DNA of 64,000 bases from Actinacidiphila glaucinigra (GCF_900188405.1 NZ_FZOF01000007.1:124001-188000); one strand, 5' to 3'; counted from the stretch's first letter, positions 24,970 through 33,658 are shown. The notes: generated by a model not told the origin, from the sequence alone. Numbers and translations are program-made.

Positions 24970-26187
24970 TCAGTCCCCGGCGACGGGGGACGGGGTCCGC
25001 TCCAGCTCGGCCCCGCTCTTGCGCGCCGGGGCGCGGCGCCGGGTCAGGGCGCGGGCCAGCGGCTCGGTGTAGCGGGCCGTCAGCGGGCCGAAGACCACGA
25101 GCAGCAGCACGTACGCCGTGGCCAGCGGGCCCAGCGCGGGCTCGATGCCCGCCGTGACCCCCAGTCCCGCGATGACGATGGAGAACTCGCCGCGTGCGAC
25201 GAGTGCCCCGCCCGCCCGCCACCTGCCGCGCACCGCGACCCCGGCACGCCGGGCCGCCCAGTAACCGGTGGCGATCTTCGTCAGGGCGGTGACGACCGCC
25301 AGCGCCAGTGCCGGCAGCAGGACCGGCGGGATGCTGGCCGGGTCGGTGTGCAGACCGAAGAAGACGAAGAACACGGCCGCGAACAGGTCCCGCAGCGGAC
25401 TCAGCAGCGAGTGCGCGCCCTCGGCGACCTCCCCGGACAGCGCGATGCCGACCAGGAACGCGCCCACCGCCGCCGACACCTGCAACTGCTGGGCGATGCC
25501 CGCCACCAGCAGCGTCAGGCCCAGCACGACGAGCAGCAGCTTCTCCGGGTCGTCGCTGGAGACGAACCGGGAGATCACGCGCCCGAAGCGGACCGCGAGC
25601 AGCAGCACCAGGCCGGCGGCGCCCAGCGCCACCGCCAGCGTCACACTGCCCGCCGCCCAGCCGACCCCGGCCAGCAGGGCGGTGAGGATCGGCAGGTACA
25701 CCGCCATCGCCAGGTCCTCCAGGACCAGGATGCTCAGGATGACCGGCGTCTCGCGGTTGCCGAGCCGTCCGAGGTCGCCCAGTACCTTGGCGATGACCCC
25801 GGACGAGGAGATCCACGTCACACCCGCCAGTACGACCGCGGCCACCGGGCCCCAGCCGAGCAGCAGCGCCGCGACCGCGCCGGGCAGGGCGTTGAGCGCG
25901 AGGTCGACCAGGCCAGACGGGTACTGCGTCTTCAGGTTCCCGATCAGGTCGCTGGCGGTGTACTCCAGGCCGAGCATCAACAGCAGCAGGATGACGCCGA
26001 TCTCGGCGCCGATCGCCACGAACTCCTCGCTGGTGCCCAGCGGGAGGATCCCGCCCTCGCCGAAGGCGAGACCGGCCAGCAGGTAGAGAGGGATGGGGGA
26101 GAAGCGCAACCGTCCGGCGAATCTGCCGAGCAGGCCCAGACCGAGGATGATGGCGCCGAATTCGATGAGGAAGACCGCGGAGTGCAA
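24970..26187 (-). CDS. CPA2-family K+/H+ antiporter, KhtU-like
   Basis: The 405-residue protein has about 12 membrane segments and the CPA2 features LLLLMLGLEYTASDL and FFVFFGLHTDP, with a short C-terminal tail and no TrkA domain of its own. The regulatory subunit is the gene directly upstream, as in KhtTU. The best start is a TTG at 26187, eight bases into the intergenic side after the KhtT stop, with GGGAG seven bases upstream; it gives the expected short N-terminus before FLIEFGAIILGLGLLGR. It exports K+ (or another cation) in exchange for protons. The adjacent upstream gene makes a two-gene operon. Confidence 0.85.
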   Translation of the reverse strand: MHSAVFLIEFGAIILGLGLLGRFAGRLRFSPIPLYLLAGLAFGEGGILPLGTSEEFVAIGAEIGVILLLLMLGLEYTASDLIGNLKTQYPSGLVDLALNALPGAVAALLLGWGPVAAVVLAGVTWISSSGVIAKVLGDLGRLGNRETPVILSILVLEDLAMAVYLPILTALLAGVGWAAGSVTLAVALGAAGLVLLLAVRFGRVISRFVSSDDPEKLLLVVLGLTLLVAGIAQQLQVSAAVGAFLVGIALSGEVAEGAHSLLSPLRDLFAAVFFVFFGLHTDPASIPPVLLPALALAVVTALTKIATGYWAARRAGVAVRGRWRAGGALVARGEFSIVIAGLGVTAGIEPALGPLATAYVLLLVVFGPLTARYTEPLARALTRRRAPARKSGAELERTPSPVAGD

Positions 26188-26191
26188 GGGT

Positions 26192-26662
26192 TCACTCCCG
26201 CCCGAGTATCGCGGCGGCGGCCTCGACACCCTCACGGGTGCCGATCACGATCAGCGTGTCGCCGCCCGACAGGCGGAAGTCCGGTGCGGGGGAGGGGATC
26301 GCGTCGGCCCTGCGCAGCACCGCGACGATGGAGGCGCCGGTGTCCGTGCGCATCCGCGTCTCGCCGAGCAGGCGGCCGTTCCAGTGCGAGGTGACGGGCA
26401 GTTCGATCCGCTCGGCGACCAGGCCGAGGTCGGTGGTGTGCAGCAGGTTCGGGCTGTGGTGCGTCGGCATCAGCGCGTCGATCAGCGACGTCGCCTCGGG
26501 CCCGGTCAGCCGCAGCGACTGCGCGCACGCGTCCGGGTCGTCGGCGCGGTACACGTTCACCGTCCGCGATCCGTCGCGGTGGGCGACCACCGACAGATGG
26601 CGCCGGTCCCGCGTGGTGAGGTCGTACCGGACACCGATGCCCGGCAATGGTGTCGTGCTCAT
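26192..26662 (-). CDS. KhtT-like regulatory subunit with TrkA-C (RCK_C) domain
   Basis: The 156-residue protein has an N-terminal part (about 1-70; TTRDRRHLSVVAHRDG) as in KhtT and a C-terminal TrkA-C domain (LPVTSHWNGRLLGETRMR, IVAVLRR, LSGGDTLIVIG, about 75-150). In other bacteria such subunits control the antiporter, and TrkA-C domains of this group can bind c-di-AMP; binding here is inference. The ATG at 26662 is favoured over earlier in-frame starts since the N-terminus MSTTPLPGIGVRYDL fits the family. The stop lies five bases before the KhtU TTG start. Confidence 0.85.
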   Translation of the reverse strand: MSTTPLPGIGVRYDLTTRDRRHLSVVAHRDGSRTVNVYRADDPDACAQSLRLTGPEATSLIDALMPTHHSPNLLHTTDLGLVAERIELPVTSHWNGRLLGETRMRTDTGASIVAVLRRADAIPSPAPDFRLSGGDTLIVIGTREGVEAAAAILGRE

Positions 26663-26996
26663 CCGCGGAGCAGGCACAGCTCGATTCCCTTCACGGACGG
26701 CACGCCGCCGCCCGGTTCCTTGTCCGATTCGCCCCCTGTGGATCCTCATCCTTTCATCCGGGCGAACCGGGCCGGTATGGGTGCTGACACCCATCGCGGG
26801 CCTGTGTGACGGTGCCCACACCCCGGCGGAAAAGGCCCGTGGAACCGCGGTCGTACCTGAGCGCAGCCTTATGTGTTCTTGAAGATCCGCTCCCGACCGG
26901 GGAGTTCTCCGCCCGGGGCGCCTAGGGTCACAGTGCCCGGCACGTCACGTTCGGACGTGCCCGGTGGAGTTCCCGTCGTCCGGAGGTACCCCGCGC
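26663..26996. other. intergenic region between khtT-like and CAP genes
   Basis: These 334 bases separate two divergent transcripts. No gene is supported. The part near 26865-26895 is locally A+T richer (ttatgtgttcttgaagatcc) and may hold a promoter for the CAP gene. No riboswitch was recognised. Confidence 0.45.
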
Positions 26997-27767
26997 ATGA
27001 GTTCCCACAGGAAACGACCCCGCGCCCGCCGCGCCCCCTCGGCGCGGTCCTGGCCGCTGGCCGCCGCGGTGGCGACGGTCGCCGCGGGCGCCCTGGTCGG
27101 GGCCGGTGCGCAGTTCGGGAACAACGCCGGCAAGGACAAGGCGTCGCTGGCGGCCGGCGACCGGGAGAGCGACGAGCCCGTCGCGTCCGACGCGCGCCCG
27201 GAGACCGCGAGCGCGAGCCCGACGAGCGCGAGCCCCAGCGCTTCCGCCACCCCGGAGCGGCGCAAGCCGACCTCGCGGCCCACCCGCACACCCCGGCCCT
27301 CCGCCACGCCCACGCGCACGGTGACCCCTTCACCGGCCAAGACGACGATCGCCGCGCAGCCCCCGCGGTCCGACGACGGCGAGGACTCGGTGGTCGAGCA
27401 GATCGTCCGGCTGGTCAACGAGGAACGGGCCTCGGCCGGATGCCGTCCGGTGACGCTCGAGGAGCGGCTCACCGAGGCCGCCCAGGACTACACGGACGTG
27501 ATGGCTCGCTCGGGCGTGCTCTCCCACACCGGGCCCGACGGGTCCACCATGGCCGGGCGCGTCGAGGCGGCCGGATACCAGTGGTCGACGCTCGGCGAGA
27601 ACATAGCCGTGGGCCAGCGGACCGCCGCCGACGTGATGGACGCCTGGATGAACAGCGAGGGACACCGGGCGAACATCCTCAACTGCAGCTTCGAGCAGAT
27701 CGGAGTCGGCGTGAACACGTCGTCCAACGGTCCCTGGTGGACCCAGGACTTCGGCACGCCCCGCTGA
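26997..27767 (+). CDS. membrane-anchored or secreted CAP/SCP-domain protein
   Basis: The 256-residue product has a strongly basic start (KRPRARRAPSARSW), one hydrophobic segment (about 20-40), a long Ser/Thr/Pro/Ala-rich low-complexity stretch (about 60-125), and a C-terminal CAP domain (about 130-256) with LVNEERASAGC, YTDVMA, LGENIAVG, SEGHRANIL and WWTQDFG. The ATG at 26997 has GGAGGT nine bases upstream. It is a paralogue of the CAP protein at 6260-7042, with the same order of parts but a different linker. The gene is convergent with a sensor kinase gene across a hairpin. Confidence 0.88.
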   Translation: MSSHRKRPRARRAPSARSWPLAAAVATVAAGALVGAGAQFGNNAGKDKASLAAGDRESDEPVASDARPETASASPTSASPSASATPERRKPTSRPTRTPRPSATPTRTVTPSPAKTTIAAQPPRSDDGEDSVVEQIVRLVNEERASAGCRPVTLEERLTEAAQDYTDVMARSGVLSHTGPDGSTMAGRVEAAGYQWSTLGENIAVGQRTAADVMDAWMNSEGHRANILNCSFEQIGVGVNTSSNGPWWTQDFGTPR

Positions 27768-27770
27768 ACA

Positions 27771-27805
27771 GCCGACCGGCCGGTCAGCTGGGGCGGCCGG
27801 TCGGC
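27771..27805. terminator. bidirectional terminator-like hairpin
   Basis: A perfect 12-bp stem (GCCGACCGGCCG at 27771-27782 and its complement at 27794-27805) with an 11-base loop fills the 39-base gap between the convergent CAP and sensor kinase genes. Confidence 0.75.
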
Positions 27806-27806
27806 C

Positions 27807-29168
27807 TCAGGCCGGGTGCGGGTGACGCCTCGCGCGTCGGGCCGCTTTCCTTCCCCCCACAGGCGGCCCGCCGGCGAGCCCGAGCGTCACCCGCACCCTC
27901 GCGCCGCCCATCGGGCCCCCGGTGATCTCCATGCCGCCGCCGGCGGCGGACGCAGCCCGCTGCACGATGTCCAGACCGAGGCCCGTGGAGCCGCCGACGC
28001 TCACTCCGCGGGCCCGGGCGGTGTCCGGATCGCCGATCCCCGGCCCCGCGTCGTCCACCGTGAGCAGCACCGCCCGGTCGGCCCGCTCCACCGTCACCGC
28101 CAGCGCCGTGCCCTGCGGGGTGTGCCGGAACACGTTGCCGATCAACGCGTCGACGACCACGGCGAGGTCGTCCTCGCCGAGCGGGACCGCGGTCGCCTCG
28201 CCGGCGGCCTCGAGGCGGCACTCCCGCCCCTGCTGCGCCGCCAGGACGGACCAGAACTCGACCCTGGCGCGCACCACGGCCGACGCGTCGCACTCCTGCG
28301 GGCGGCCCGGGCGTTCGGGCGATGCCGACAGCGGTGTGCGGGCCGCGTCGATGATCGAGTCCAGCTCGCTCTCCAGGTGCGCGATCGCGGCCTCCAGGTC
28401 CTCACCCCGGTATCCGGGGACCTCGGCGGCGATCCGCTCGGCCTCCAGCTGCAGACGGGTCAGCGGGGTCCGCAGGCGGTGCGAGAGGTCCGCGACCAGC
28501 TCCCGTTCCATGGCGAGCAGTTCGACCACCCGGTCCGCCATCGTGTTGAACGCCGCGCCGGCCTCCTGCAGTTCCGGCGGCCCGGCGGGCTCGACCCGGA
28601 TGCCGAGTTCCCCGGCGCCCAGCGAGCGCGACGCGCGGGACAGGCCCTGGGAGGCGCGCACCACACGCGCGCCCAGCCGGTCCGCGACCAGCACCGACCC
28701 CGCCACCAGGCCCAGCGCCAGCAGCGCCATCATCGCCCAGGACGCCTTCACCCCGCGGTCCAGGTCGGCACGGGGGACGAACGCCTCCACCACCGCCACC
28801 CGGTCCCGGGCCAGGATCACCGGCTGGAGGTAGACCCAGCCGGCGGAGGTGTCCGAGGCCATGGTCCGGCGCCCGTCGGCCGCCCGGTCCAGGGCCTCCT
28901 GGGAGGCGTGCACCGTCCCCACCAGCTGACCGTCGGGCAGCCGCACGCTCAGGTGGTCCCCCGAGTCCAGCCCGGCCACCGCCTGCTGGACGTCCGCGGG
29001 ACGGGTGGTGAGGGCGAGCACCGGCGCCAGCGCCGCGGCCCGCTGCTCGGCGACCGTGGTCGCCCGGGTACGGGCCTCGGACTGCACCAGCAGCGCCAGC
29101 GGGATCAGGAAGGACAGCGCCACCATCGACGTCACCGCCAGCGCAACCCCCGCCAGGGCGCGTCTCAT
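27807..29168 (-). CDS. sensor histidine kinase, HAMP-HisKA type
   Basis: The 453-residue protein has an N-terminal helix (about 5-25), an extracellular sensor region of about 140 residues, a second helix (about 150-170), HAMP, HisKA (phosphoacceptor in ELVADLSHRLRTPLTRL) and HATPase_c (NVFRHTPQG, DDAGPGI, GSTGLGLDI). The ATG at 29168 overlaps the stop of the regulator gene (ATGA); the open frame upstream is inside that gene. It pairs with the OmpR-type regulator. The signal is unknown. Confidence 0.92.
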   Translation of the reverse strand: MRRALAGVALAVTSMVALSFLIPLALLVQSEARTRATTVAEQRAAALAPVLALTTRPADVQQAVAGLDSGDHLSVRLPDGQLVGTVHASQEALDRAADGRRTMASDTSAGWVYLQPVILARDRVAVVEAFVPRADLDRGVKASWAMMALLALGLVAGSVLVADRLGARVVRASQGLSRASRSLGAGELGIRVEPAGPPELQEAGAAFNTMADRVVELLAMERELVADLSHRLRTPLTRLQLEAERIAAEVPGYRGEDLEAAIAHLESELDSIIDAARTPLSASPERPGRPQECDASAVVRARVEFWSVLAAQQGRECRLEAAGEATAVPLGEDDLAVVVDALIGNVFRHTPQGTALAVTVERADRAVLLTVDDAGPGIGDPDTARARGVSVGGSTGLGLDIVQRAASAAGGGMEITGGPMGGARVRVTLGLAGGPPVGGRKAARRARRHPHPA

Positions 29169-29875
29169 CGCGGCGTCACCAGCTTGATGCCGACGCCCCG
29201 GACGGTGTGCAGGTAGCGCGGCTGCGAGGCCCGCTCGCCCAGCTTGCGGCGCAGCGCCGACAGATGGACGTCGATCGTCTGGTCCTCCACATAGGCCTGC
29301 TGCCACACGTCCGCGAGGATGCGGCTGCGCGCCACCACGCGGTCCACGTGCTCCGCCAGATAGACGAGCAGGTCGAACTCGCGGCGCGTCAGCCGCAGTT
29401 CCCGCCCGTCGTGGTACGCCGCCCGGGCCGGTACGTCGATCAGCAGACCGCCCACCCGGAGCGCGCCGGCGGTGCCCTCCGGGGCCGCCGGGCCCTGGGG
29501 CTGCGCGGGCGCCATCGCCGAACGGCGCAGCACCGCCGTCAGCCGGGCCACCAACTGGCCCCCGGAGAACGGCTTCACCAGATAGTCGTCGGCACCCGCG
29601 TTCAGCAGCCGGATCACCTCGCTGTCGTCGTCCCGCGCGGTGGTGACGAGGACCGGGACCCGTGAGATGCCGCGCAGCATCCGCAGCACGTCCACCCCGT
29701 CCAGGTCCGGCAGCCCGAGGTCGAGCACCACGGCGTCCGGTGGACGCTGCGCGGCCTGCCGCAACGCCTCGAAGCCGTAGGCCGAGCTGTGCACCATGTG
29801 GCCGTGCGCGGTCAGCACCTCGACCAGCCTCGCGCGTATCGCGGGGTCGTCCTCGACCAGGAGTACGGATGCCAT
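29165..29875 (-). CDS. OmpR/PhoB-family response regulator
   Basis: The 236-residue protein has a receiver domain (VLLVEDDPAIRARL, aspartate in VVLDLGLPDLDG, lysine in YLVKPF) and a winged-helix domain (LTRREFDLLVYLAEH, DQTIDVHLSALRRKLG, VRGVGIKL). The start is the ATG at 29875. It overlaps the kinase gene by four bases, so the two are coupled. A gene for a small membrane-anchored protein diverges from it and could be a target; that is inference. Confidence 0.93.
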   Translation of the reverse strand: MASVLLVEDDPAIRARLVEVLTAHGHMVHSSAYGFEALRQAAQRPPDAVVLDLGLPDLDGVDVLRMLRGISRVPVLVTTARDDDSEVIRLLNAGADDYLVKPFSGGQLVARLTAVLRRSAMAPAQPQGPAAPEGTAGALRVGGLLIDVPARAAYHDGRELRLTRREFDLLVYLAEHVDRVVARSRILADVWQQAYVEDQTIDVHLSALRRKLGERASQPRYLHTVRGVGIKLVTPR

Positions 29876-29911
29876 GTGGAGGGACAGTAGCCGGTCGGGA
29901 AAGATGGCGGG

Positions 29912-30487
29912 GTGCCCCGGTACCTGCGCTACGTCGTCATATGGCTCTCGTGCACCGCGGTCAGCGTGACCGCGGTCATGCTCACCGTGGGCTTCGTGGT
30001 GGGCTCGACGCGCCCGACGCCGCCCGTCGCGCGGGACGTCCCCGAGAGCGCGCTCGCCACCGCCGCCCCGTCCGCCGCGAAGCCCTCCCCCTCGCGCTCG
30101 GCGCCGGCGTCCCCCGCCGCGAGGCGCACCCCCACTCCGGCCGCCACCCCCACCACCGTCCGCCGGCCCACCCGGACCCCGGTCCGGCCGGCCACCACCG
30201 CGCCCCCCACCCGCGCTCCCCGTCCGTCCGCCACGCCCGTCGACTGCGGGACCGGCGGCGCCGGGGTCCACACCCTGCAGTCCCAGGGCGGCCAGGCCGC
30301 GGTGCGCTTCGGGGCGGACGCCGTCTGCCTCGTCTCCGCCGTGCCCGCCAGCGGGTTCACCGTCTCCACCCGGCGCGACGGGGCGCAGCAGCTGACGGTG
30401 ACCTTCTCCGGCGACCGGCACCGCTCCGAGATCGTCGCCACCACCACCCCGCAGAGCAAGGCGACCATCCGCGAGGTGTCCTGGTGA
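29912..30487 (+). CDS. membrane-anchored protein with Pro/Thr/Ala-rich linker, unknown function
   Basis: The 191-residue product has one N-terminal membrane helix (about 5-28), a long extracellular low-complexity linker rich in Pro, Thr, Ser and Arg (about 32-110), and a C-terminal globular part of about 80 residues (starting DCGTGGAGVHTLQSQGG) with two cysteines that may form a disulphide. The GTG at 29912 starts 36 bases from the divergent regulator gene, so the promoters face or overlap each other. No family was recognised. Such an arrangement often means that the two-component system controls or senses through this protein, but nothing in the sequence proves it. Confidence 0.65.
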   Translation: MPRYLRYVVIWLSCTAVSVTAVMLTVGFVVGSTRPTPPVARDVPESALATAAPSAAKPSPSRSAPASPAARRTPTPAATPTTVRRPTRTPVRPATTAPPTRAPRPSATPVDCGTGGAGVHTLQSQGGQAAVRFGADAVCLVSAVPASGFTVSTRRDGAQQLTVTFSGDRHRSEIVATTTPQSKATIREVSW

Positions 30488-30521
30488 CCGGGCGCCGGCG
30501 GCGACCGGGATACTGGGCGCC

Positions 30522-31136
30522 ATGCGTATCGACTTCGATCCCGAGGCCATGGGCCGGACCCCGTTCTACAAGCTCCTGACCTCGGTGGTCGTCCCGCGCC
30601 CCATCGCCTGGGTCTCGACGCTCAGCGAGGCGGGGACGGCCAACCTCGCACCGCACTCCTTCTTCACCGTGGCGTGCGTCAGCCCGCCGGTCGTGCAGTT
30701 CACCTCGGTGGGGCGGAAGGACTCGCTGCGCAACATCGAGGAGACCCGGCAGTTCGTGGTCAACCTCGCCCCCGAGCACCTCTTCGAGCAGATCAACGCC
30801 ACCGGCACCGACTTCCCGCGCGGCGTCAGCGAGTTCGACGCGGTCGGCATCGCCCGCGAGCCCAGCCGCGCGGTCAAGCCGCCCCGGGTCGCCGCCTCGC
30901 CGGTCGCCCTGGAGTGCGAACTCCACAGCACGGTGACCCTCGGCGACTCGACCGTGGTCTTCGGCCGCGTCGTCCACGCCGCCGTCTCCGAGGCCGCGAT
31001 GGTCGAGGGCCACCCCGACGTCCGCAGGCTCCGCCCGCTGGCCCGCCTCGGCAAGGACGAGTGGGGCACGACCGGCGAGGTCCTGGAGATCTCCCGCATC
31101 CGCTACGCCGACTGGCCCGGCGTCACCCAGGGCTGA
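30522..31136 (+). CDS. flavin reductase-like, FMN-binding split-barrel protein
   Basis: The 204-residue protein fits the flavin-reductase-like fold: KLLTSVVVPRPIAWVSTLS, FFTVACVSPPVVQF, KDSLRNIEETRQFVVNL and ALECELHSTV follow in the family order. Such proteins bind FMN and reduce flavins or act as diflavin partners. It is predicted soluble. The ATG at 30522 follows 34 bases after the previous gene and may be cotranscribed with it. A hairpin follows before a convergent aldo/keto reductase gene. The electron partner is unknown. Confidence 0.85.
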   Translation: MRIDFDPEAMGRTPFYKLLTSVVVPRPIAWVSTLSEAGTANLAPHSFFTVACVSPPVVQFTSVGRKDSLRNIEETRQFVVNLAPEHLFEQINATGTDFPRGVSEFDAVGIAREPSRAVKPPRVAASPVALECELHSTVTLGDSTVVFGRVVHAAVSEAAMVEGHPDVRRLRPLARLGKDEWGTTGEVLEISRIRYADWPGVTQG

Positions 31137-31157
31137 CCGGCGCACCGGACCGGCCGT

Positions 31158-31187
31158 CCGGACCGGCCGCCCGCTCGGCCGGTCCGG
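31158..31187. terminator. bidirectional terminator-like hairpin
   Basis: A perfect 12-bp stem (CCGGACCGGCCG at 31158-31169, complement at 31176-31187) with a six-base loop lies between convergent genes. A second copy of the left arm at 31145-31156 allows an alternative pairing. Confidence 0.75.
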
Positions 31188-31198
31188 GCCGGGGCGCG

Positions 31199-32227
31199 TC
31201 AGGCGCGGTGCCGGCGGCGCAGGGACGGGTCGAGCAGGGCCGGCGGGGTGTCGAACTTCTCGTGCGGGGCGAGGTCGAGGCCGGGTGCGACGATCGCGTC
31301 GATCGCGTCCAGCACGTCCGCGGTGAGCACGGTGTCCGCCGCGGCGAGGTGTGCCCGCAGGTGCTCCGGCGTGCGGGGGCCGATGATCGCGGCGGTCACG
31401 GCGGGGTGCGCCGTCACGAAGCCGAGGGCGAGCTGGACCATGGTCAGGCCGGCCTCGTCGGCGAGCGCGGCGAGCCGTTCCACGGCGTCGAGCCTGGCCC
31501 GGTTGGCGGGGAGCGCGGTGTCGAAGCGTTCCGGCATGAACGCGGAGCGGCTGGTGGTGATCTCCCGGCCCTCGCGGATCGCGCCGGACAGCCAGCCCGA
31601 GGCGAGCGGGCTCCATGCCAGCACGCCGAGGCCGTACTCCTCGGTCACCGGCAGCACATGGGTCTCGGCGCCGCGCTGCAGGATGGAGTAGCCGGGCTGT
31701 TCGGTGACGTACCGGCCCAGGTGGTGCTCGCGGGCGGCCCACTGGGCCTGCACGATCCGGTACGCGGGGAAGGTGGAGGAGCCGAAGTAGCGGATCTTGC
31801 CGGCGCGTTGCAGGTCGGTCAGCGCCGACAGGGTCTCCTCGTCGCCGGTCGCCGGGTCCCACCGGTGGATCTGGTAGAGGTCGACGTGGTCGACGCCGAG
31901 CCGGCGCAGGCTGTTCTCCAGGGCCGTGACCAGCCAGCGGCGCGAACCGCCGCGTTGGTTGAGCCCGTCGCCCATCGGCATGGCGGCCTTCGTGGCCAGC
32001 ACGACGTCGTCGCGGCGGCCGGCGAGGGCCTTGCCGACCATCTCCTCCGACTCGCCGGCGCCGTACATGTCCGCGGTGTCGATGACGTTGATCCCGGCCT
32101 CGAGGGCGGCGTCGACGAGGGCGGTCGCCTCGTCCTGGGTGGTGCGCCCGATGCTGCCGAAGTTCATCGCGCCGAGCGCGAGGGAACCGACCTGCACGCC
32201 GGTGCGGCCGAGGGTGCGGTACTGCAT
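31199..32227 (-). CDS. aldo/keto reductase
   Basis: The 342-residue protein has the AKR features: RTGVQVGSLALGAMNF start, catalytic tetrad region INVIDTADMYGAGESEE (Asp and Tyr), lysine in VLATKA, histidine in YQIHRWD, and the cofactor loop SPLASGWLSG. It should reduce aldehydes or ketones with NADPH. The ATG at 32227 is chosen over longer starts since it matches the family N-terminus. The divergent TetR gene and the two operators between them suggest local control of this gene by that repressor. Confidence 0.92.
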   Translation of the reverse strand: MQYRTLGRTGVQVGSLALGAMNFGSIGRTTQDEATALVDAALEAGINVIDTADMYGAGESEEMVGKALAGRRDDVVLATKAAMPMGDGLNQRGGSRRWLVTALENSLRRLGVDHVDLYQIHRWDPATGDEETLSALTDLQRAGKIRYFGSSTFPAYRIVQAQWAAREHHLGRYVTEQPGYSILQRGAETHVLPVTEEYGLGVLAWSPLASGWLSGAIREGREITTSRSAFMPERFDTALPANRARLDAVERLAALADEAGLTMVQLALGFVTAHPAVTAAIIGPRTPEHLRAHLAAADTVLTADVLDAIDAIVAPGLDLAPHEKFDTPPALLDPSLRRRHRA

Positions 32228-32324
32228 GACGGAGTTCTCCCTTGCGGGTGGGGTGTGGTGGCACTGCGCGGCACAAGCGCGCACGACTTGGTCCCGGGGC
32301 GTGCGCCCTGGCATCATGAGGAAG

Positions 32325-32363
32325 CGGAACCTTGTTCCGTTAACGATACGGAACGCGGTTCCG
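32325..32363. promoter_or_regulatory. two perfect 15-bp TetR-type operators
   Basis: Two perfect inverted repeats with the same arms, CGGAAC-N3-GTTCCG, lie at 32325-32339 (spacer CTT) and 32349-32363 (spacer GCG), centre to centre 24 bp apart. They sit between the divergent aldo/keto reductase and TetR genes. The spacing is near two helical turns, so two dimers could bind on about the same face. They are likely bound by the TetR protein, repressing both genes. Confidence 0.8.
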
Positions 32364-32397
32364 TTTCGCAAGGACGGATCGTGGAAGGAGCGGCACG

Positions 32398-32961
32398 GTG
32401 GTGGAGCGGCCCAGGCGGGCGGACGCCCGGCGCAACGAGGAGAGCCTGCTGGAGGCCGCCGCGGCGGCCTTCGTCGCGTCGGGCGTGGAGGCCCCGGTGC
32501 GCGACATCGCGGCCCGCGCCGGCGTCGGGACGGGCACGATCTACCGCCACTTCCCGACCCGGGCCGATCTGATCATCGCCGTCTACCGGCACCAGGTCGA
32601 CGCCTGCGCCGAGGCCGGCCCCGCGCTGCTGGCGGGCGGCGCGACCCCGCACACCGCGCTGGCGCGGTGGATCGACCTCTTCGTCGACTTCCTGGTCACC
32701 AAGCACGGGCTCGCCGCAGTGCTGCAGTCCGACAACGCCGGCTTCGAGGCGCTGCACGCCTACTTCCTCGACCGCCTCCTGCCCGTGTGCGCCGAACTGC
32801 TGGACGCAGCCGCCGCTTCCGGGGAGATCCGCTCCGACGTGGAGGCGTACGCGCTGATGCGCGGCGTCGGGAACCTCTGCATCGGCGCGGACAGCGACCC
32901 CCGCTACGACGCGCGCCGCCTGGTCGGCCTCCTCGTCGCGGGCCTGCGACAGGCGGACTGA
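32398..32961 (+). CDS. TetR-family transcriptional regulator
   Basis: The 187-residue protein has an N-terminal helix-turn-helix (SLLEAAAAAFVASGVEA, VRDIAARAGVGTGTIYRHF) and a C-terminal helical ligand-binding part. Its GTG start at 32398 lies 34 bases after the second operator, so autoregulation is likely. The divergent aldo/keto reductase is the probable target. The inducer cannot be told. Confidence 0.92.
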   Translation: MVERPRRADARRNEESLLEAAAAAFVASGVEAPVRDIAARAGVGTGTIYRHFPTRADLIIAVYRHQVDACAEAGPALLAGGATPHTALARWIDLFVDFLVTKHGLAAVLQSDNAGFEALHAYFLDRLLPVCAELLDAAAASGEIRSDVEAYALMRGVGNLCIGADSDPRYDARRLVGLLVAGLRQAD

Positions 32962-32980
32962 TCCGCCGTCGGACCCGCCG

Positions 32981-33658
32981 TCAGACCAGGCCCGCCCGGT
33001 ACACCACCAGGGCGATCTGGACCCGGTTGTTCAGGTCGAGCTTGGTGAGGATGTGCGAGACGTGCGACTTCACCGTGGGAACGCTCATGTAGAGCGACGC
33101 CGAGATCTCGGCGTTGGTCCTGCCCAGCGCCACCGCGAGCGCCACCTCCCGCTCCCGGCCCCCCAGGAGGCCGAGCAGCCGCTCCGCCCCGCCCCGGTCG
33201 TCGGGGCGCGCGCCCGCGGCTTCCTCGCCGCCGTCGGTCACGGCGCCGATGAGCTGCTTGACGGCGGCCGGTGACAGGACCGGTTCGCCCGCCACGACGT
33301 TCCGCACCGCGGCGACGATCTGGGCCGGGGGCGTGTGCTTGAGGACGTAGCCCGCGGCCCCGGCCCGCAACGCCTCCAGGACGTAGCCGTCCGTGGTGAA
33401 CGTGGTCAGGATCAGCACCTCGGGCGGCCGCGGCCCGCGCCGCAGTTCGGCGGTGGCCCTCAGACCGTCCATCCGCGGCATCCGGATGTCCATCAGCACG
33501 AGGTCGGGCCGGTGCGCGTCGACCAGCGGCAGGACCTCCGTACCGTCCGCCGCCTCGGCGACCACCTCGATGTCCTCCGCGCCGGACAGCATCATGCGCA
33601 GGCCCGAGCGCACCAGGGGGTCGTCGTCCACGATCAGGACACGGGTCACCTGCTCCAT
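32981..33658 (-). CDS. NarL/FixJ-family response regulator
   Basis: The 225-residue protein has a receiver domain (VLIVDDDPLVRSGLRMML, aspartate in LVLMDIRMPRMDG, lysine in YVLKHTP), a disordered linker (about 140-160), and a LuxR-type DNA-binding domain (GREREVALAVALGRTNAEI, VPTVKSHVSHILTKL). The ATG at 33658 lies within the last codons of the kinase gene, giving a 13-base overlap and translational coupling. The gene is convergent with the TetR gene at a gap of 19 bases. Its targets are unknown. Confidence 0.92.
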   Translation of the reverse strand: MEQVTRVLIVDDDPLVRSGLRMMLSGAEDIEVVAEAADGTEVLPLVDAHRPDLVLMDIRMPRMDGLRATAELRRGPRPPEVLILTTFTTDGYVLEALRAGAAGYVLKHTPPAQIVAAVRNVVAGEPVLSPAAVKQLIGAVTDGGEEAAGARPDDRGGAERLLGLLGGREREVALAVALGRTNAEISASLYMSVPTVKSHVSHILTKLDLNNRVQIALVVYRAGLV

